Below, piece after piece: positions 19,079-21,205 of a stretch of DNA of 21,205 bases. Where the stretch lies: contig CYKH01001150.1 in the NCBI GenBank assembly GCA_001460835.1, positions 1 through 21,205 of the forward strand, written 5' to 3'. This DNA is from Bodo saltans (lineage: Eukaryota > Euglenozoa > Kinetoplastea > Eubodonida > Bodonidae). Numbering within the stretch: the first letter of the stretch is position 1; each line of letters starts with the position of its first letter. The notes beneath the pieces are model-generated. The model was not told where the DNA came from and ran no database searches. It worked only from the letters and a program-made list of their open reading frames with translations. Both the position numbers and the translations under genes were made by a program.

Positions 19079-19104
19079 ATGGTATTTATTTATGGTATTT
19101 ATTG
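19079..19104 (+). repeat. Two tandem copies of a 13-bp unit
   Basis: The unit atggtatttattt at 19079-19091 is repeated at 19092-19104 with one change in the last base. It is in AT-rich intergenic DNA and of no evident function. Confidence 0.7.
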
Positions 19105-19401
19105 TCCCTTACATCTCCCTTCTTGAATGAGTAATTATTCATCATCGAACGAGAAGACATGCCACATCCCCACACATCTCGCAAAACCCTTTTTTCCATC
19201 CAAAAAAGATTCTCCTCATCCGACTTTATCACTTCGTCACTTTGAAATGTTTGCCGTCATTTTTTCTATCATGCGCACATTTCTTTGTTTTGTTTGCTGT
19301 GTGTATTTAATAACGAGAAGAAAAAAAAAGCTACTTGTCAAGCAAGTGTGAAATGAGGAAAGGCAAGTGAGAGCGCATATCGGTATACTTGCACGACTAC
19401 A

Positions 19402-19423
19402 CTTTCTCGCTCCTTACCAACAG
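19402..19423 (+). promoter_or_regulatory. Candidate trans-splice acceptor for surface gene 2
   Basis: The pyrimidine-rich run 19402-19416 is followed by AG at 19422-19423, which would leave a 72-base leader before ATG 19496. Confidence 0.5.
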
Positions 19424-19495
19424 CAACGGACTGCATCGCTGCATTCAACAAACCACAACAAAATCATCACAAAGGATCCCCGCACAGAATAAAGA

Positions 19496-21205
19496 ATGAG
19501 GCTTCTCACCATATCATTGCTGCACGTGACGATTCTACTTCGTTGGCTGTGTCGTCTAGCAATCATCACAGTAGCTGCTGCAGCCACAGAGGTCACAACC
19601 GCCCCGCAAACAACAACACCGTCACCGAATAGTGGTCTCGTTGTGCAGAGCATCATAAGCAATCGTCAGTTTTCCTACGATACCACCGATCCTGCAGCGT
19701 ACGATTGTGTTGATGACGCGCTCCATCCCGAAAAGATTCTACGCAATGCGTCCCTCACTTACCGACAAAAGTATTGGTGGTATGGTGCAAGGGGGAAGTT
19801 GACAGTGTGTCCGTACGTGAATGTACCATATTTCACGGCAGCGCAATACTTTTCCTTCGTCTTTGCATTCGGGAACAGTCAATCATCTTTGTGGGCCACG
19901 GCAAACGCCACAGAATCCGCGATTCAGTGTGGCATTGTGTGTGATGTCGTTCTACCCAACGATAGCAACACCAGCAGCAATGATAGTCAAGTGGTCGATA
20001 GGACTTCCTACACGTTTCAAGGAACTCCTCGAACAAAGTTTCGGCAAACGACCAACACCACAGCAACATTCAACGCAACGAGTGGCTCGCTCGTCAACAT
20101 GACAACTGAAGTCATTGCGACGTTCTCCACAGTTTCTTGCTTTGTGTCTAGCAGCGGGATCCACAACAGCAGTGAACTTGAGTTCGAACAAGCGCAGTCT
20201 GGCTTTGATGACGGTGTCTGCACTGCGTTTATTCAATACAACAGCTCCTACTGGGAGAACGGGACTGTGTTCGCCACCCCTCGCAACCTCATGGCGGTGG
20301 TGGTAGAGGACGTGATTCTCTCCGGTGGTCTCGTCACCAACATTGTGATTCAGTTCCCTTATCTCTCGTCATGCCCGTGGTATTTGACCAACACATTAAA
20401 CTCCAGTGAGTGGGAGTATATCTCAAATTCCAATGCCCCAACTGTCACACTCAACGTCACCTCCCTGTCCGGTGGTGATGTGCGAGGGATCGTGATGACA
20501 AGCTTCTTGCTGCAGAATCTCTCGTGCGACGACAGCAGTGGCAGTGCTGTGTTTCGTGCGCACTTAGGCTCCTTCCAAGGGGACAGTGAATTGGCCTTCT
20601 TCACTTCCGTTGCCTCGCAAACATTCTCGTTGATTGCTGTGACACACCTTTCGCTTGTCTACTGGAACCCACGGACGATATCTATTCTCCTCGCCCCCGG
20701 CGTCACCGTGCAAGCCCTTCCCCCATTCGACCCAAATGTGTCGTCGTGGACGCCCTTTGTGAACTACTCGTCGTCTGCGTGGTCTCGTAACTCCACACGC
20801 TGCTACCATGTGCTCCCGCTTAGTACCAACGGGGCGCCCACAACACTTGGTTATGGAATATTGTGTAGCATCAAGAATCGTATGTACATTTTTACGTACT
20901 TGCTGAATGCGACGGCGTTTTGCTGCGACACCGGGGCCGATAGTAACTCGTTTGTGTGGTCAAACTACGTGCAAGTCGAACTGACTCGTTATTATTGGAA
21001 CTCAACGAGCGTGGTGTGGTTCGTGGACACCAGCGGCATCACGCCCACGATGATGACGCCTGCCCCCGCAACCTCATCGCCTGGCGGCACCAACAACTCT
21101 AATGGGGCAAACAACACCAACGCAACGCCAACGCCTGGCGGTGTTGGACGGGATGACAGCAGCAGCAGCAGTGGTGGGAGTGGCGGCGGTGGCACAGCAA
21201 ACGTT
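19496..21205 (+). CDS. Type I surface glycoprotein, tandem family member 2 (3' end beyond the window)
   Basis: The frame is open from ATG 19496 to the last base (570 codons), stopping just at the start of the predicted transmembrane helix. A signal sequence covers about residues 1-30, followed by a Thr/Pro-rich spacer. The ectodomain aligns with the upstream gene throughout: IQCGIVCDV, FDDGVCTAFIQYNSSYWENG, FPYLSSCPWYL, SSWTPFVNYSSSAW, CSIKNRMYIF and LNATAFCCDT, keeping the cysteines. The stalk is almost the same as in copy 1, with one extra Ser. The N-terminal two thirds are much more divergent, including an insertion rich in Asp, Ser and Asn near residue 160. It is a paralogue of the preceding gene; function unknown. 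Confidence 0.85.
   Translation, partial: MRLLTISLLHVTILLRWLCRLAIITVAAAATEVTTAPQTTTPSPNSGLVVQSIISNRQFSYDTTDPAAYDCVDDALHPEKILRNASLTYRQKYWWYGARGKLTVCPYVNVPYFTAAQYFSFVFAFGNSQSSLWATANATESAIQCGIVCDVVLPNDSNTSSNDSQVVDRTSYTFQGTPRTKFRQTTNTTATFNATSGSLVNMTTEVIATFSTVSCFVSSSGIHNSSELEFEQAQSGFDDGVCTAFIQYNSSYWENGTVFATPRNLMAVVVEDVILSGGLVTNIVIQFPYLSSCPWYLTNTLNSSEWEYISNSNAPTVTLNVTSLSGGDVRGIVMTSFLLQNLSCDDSSGSAVFRAHLGSFQGDSELAFFTSVASQTFSLIAVTHLSLVYWNPRTISILLAPGVTVQALPPFDPNVSSWTPFVNYSSSAWSRNSTRCYHVLPLSTNGAPTTLGYGILCSIKNRMYIFTYLLNATAFCCDTGADSNSFVWSNYVQVELTRYYWNSTSVVWFVDTSGITPTMMTPAPATSSPGGTNNSNGANNTNATPTPGGVGRDDSSSSSGGSGGGGTANV
20900..21205 (+). repeat. Conserved 3' module of surface gene 2 (pairs with 18142-18444)
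   Basis: This is the second copy of the near-identical juxtamembrane and stalk module, continuing to the window end. It differs from copy 1 by roughly 14 substitutions in the two aligned blocks, one 3-base indel in the Ser run, and an unrelated short spacer at 20989-21010. Confidence 0.85.

Larger units (their letters stand above)
18760..19495 (+). other. Long intergenic region between surface paralogues
   Basis: This 736-bp AT-rich gap has several T tracts and only weak hydrophobic ORFs of 74-88 codons without recognisable features. It contains a 13-bp tandem duplication (19079-19104) and a likely splice acceptor at its end. I see no RNA gene or mobile element. Confidence 0.5.

Noticed and set aside
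18778-19351. Two short hydrophobic + strand ORFs between the surface genes.
   Set aside because: They are made of T-rich intergenic DNA, have no motifs, and sit where UTR and splice signals are expected.

Overview
The window looks like nuclear DNA of a free-living kinetoplastid-like protist, perhaps a bodonid. All genes lie on the + strand, apparently without introns and with gaps of about 150-740 bp. Most starts have a T-rich tract followed by an AG dinucleotide upstream, as expected for trans-splicing of polycistronic transcripts. Coding regions carry many Ser/Gln/Ala/Gly simple-sequence insertions. The organism assignment is inference; the protein calls rest on motifs I can read.

Layout: 1-777 is the 3' end of a GH65 glycosidase (PGGHG/acid-trehalase type). 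1159-3315 is ATG7, the autophagy E1 enzyme. 3651-10358 is a 2,235-residue SF1 helicase with NFX1-type zinc fingers (ZNFX1-like). 10543-11901 is NFU1, a mitochondrial Fe-S scaffold. 12097-13578 is sphingosine-1-phosphate lyase. 14002-14196 is a small unknown ORF. 14486-16690 encodes an unrecognised 734-residue low-complexity protein. 16837-18759 and 19496 to the window end are two tandem paralogues of a type I surface glycoprotein. The housekeeping genes do not form one pathway; their neighbourhood probably reflects shared polycistronic transcription. The surface genes form a small tandem family whose 3' modules are far more alike than the rest.

The main discovery is inside the S1P lyase gene. 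The frame is correct up to a STP motif at 12880-12888 and correct again from 13017, but the 128 bases between (12889-13016) read as stops and nonsense. Replacing every base of that block by its Watson-Crick partner WITHOUT reversing the order restores, in frame, the expected missing stretch of the enzyme, including NFPFGVLDDI, GLHVDACLGGF and FMGAAGY. Neither the forward strand nor the reverse complement (a normal inversion) does this. The block is therefore a same-direction complement, which no known recombination, replication or repair process produces because DNA strands are antiparallel. The simplest explanation is a sequence-handling or deliberate edit; if raw reads confirm it, it would be an undescribed kind of rearrangement or coding.
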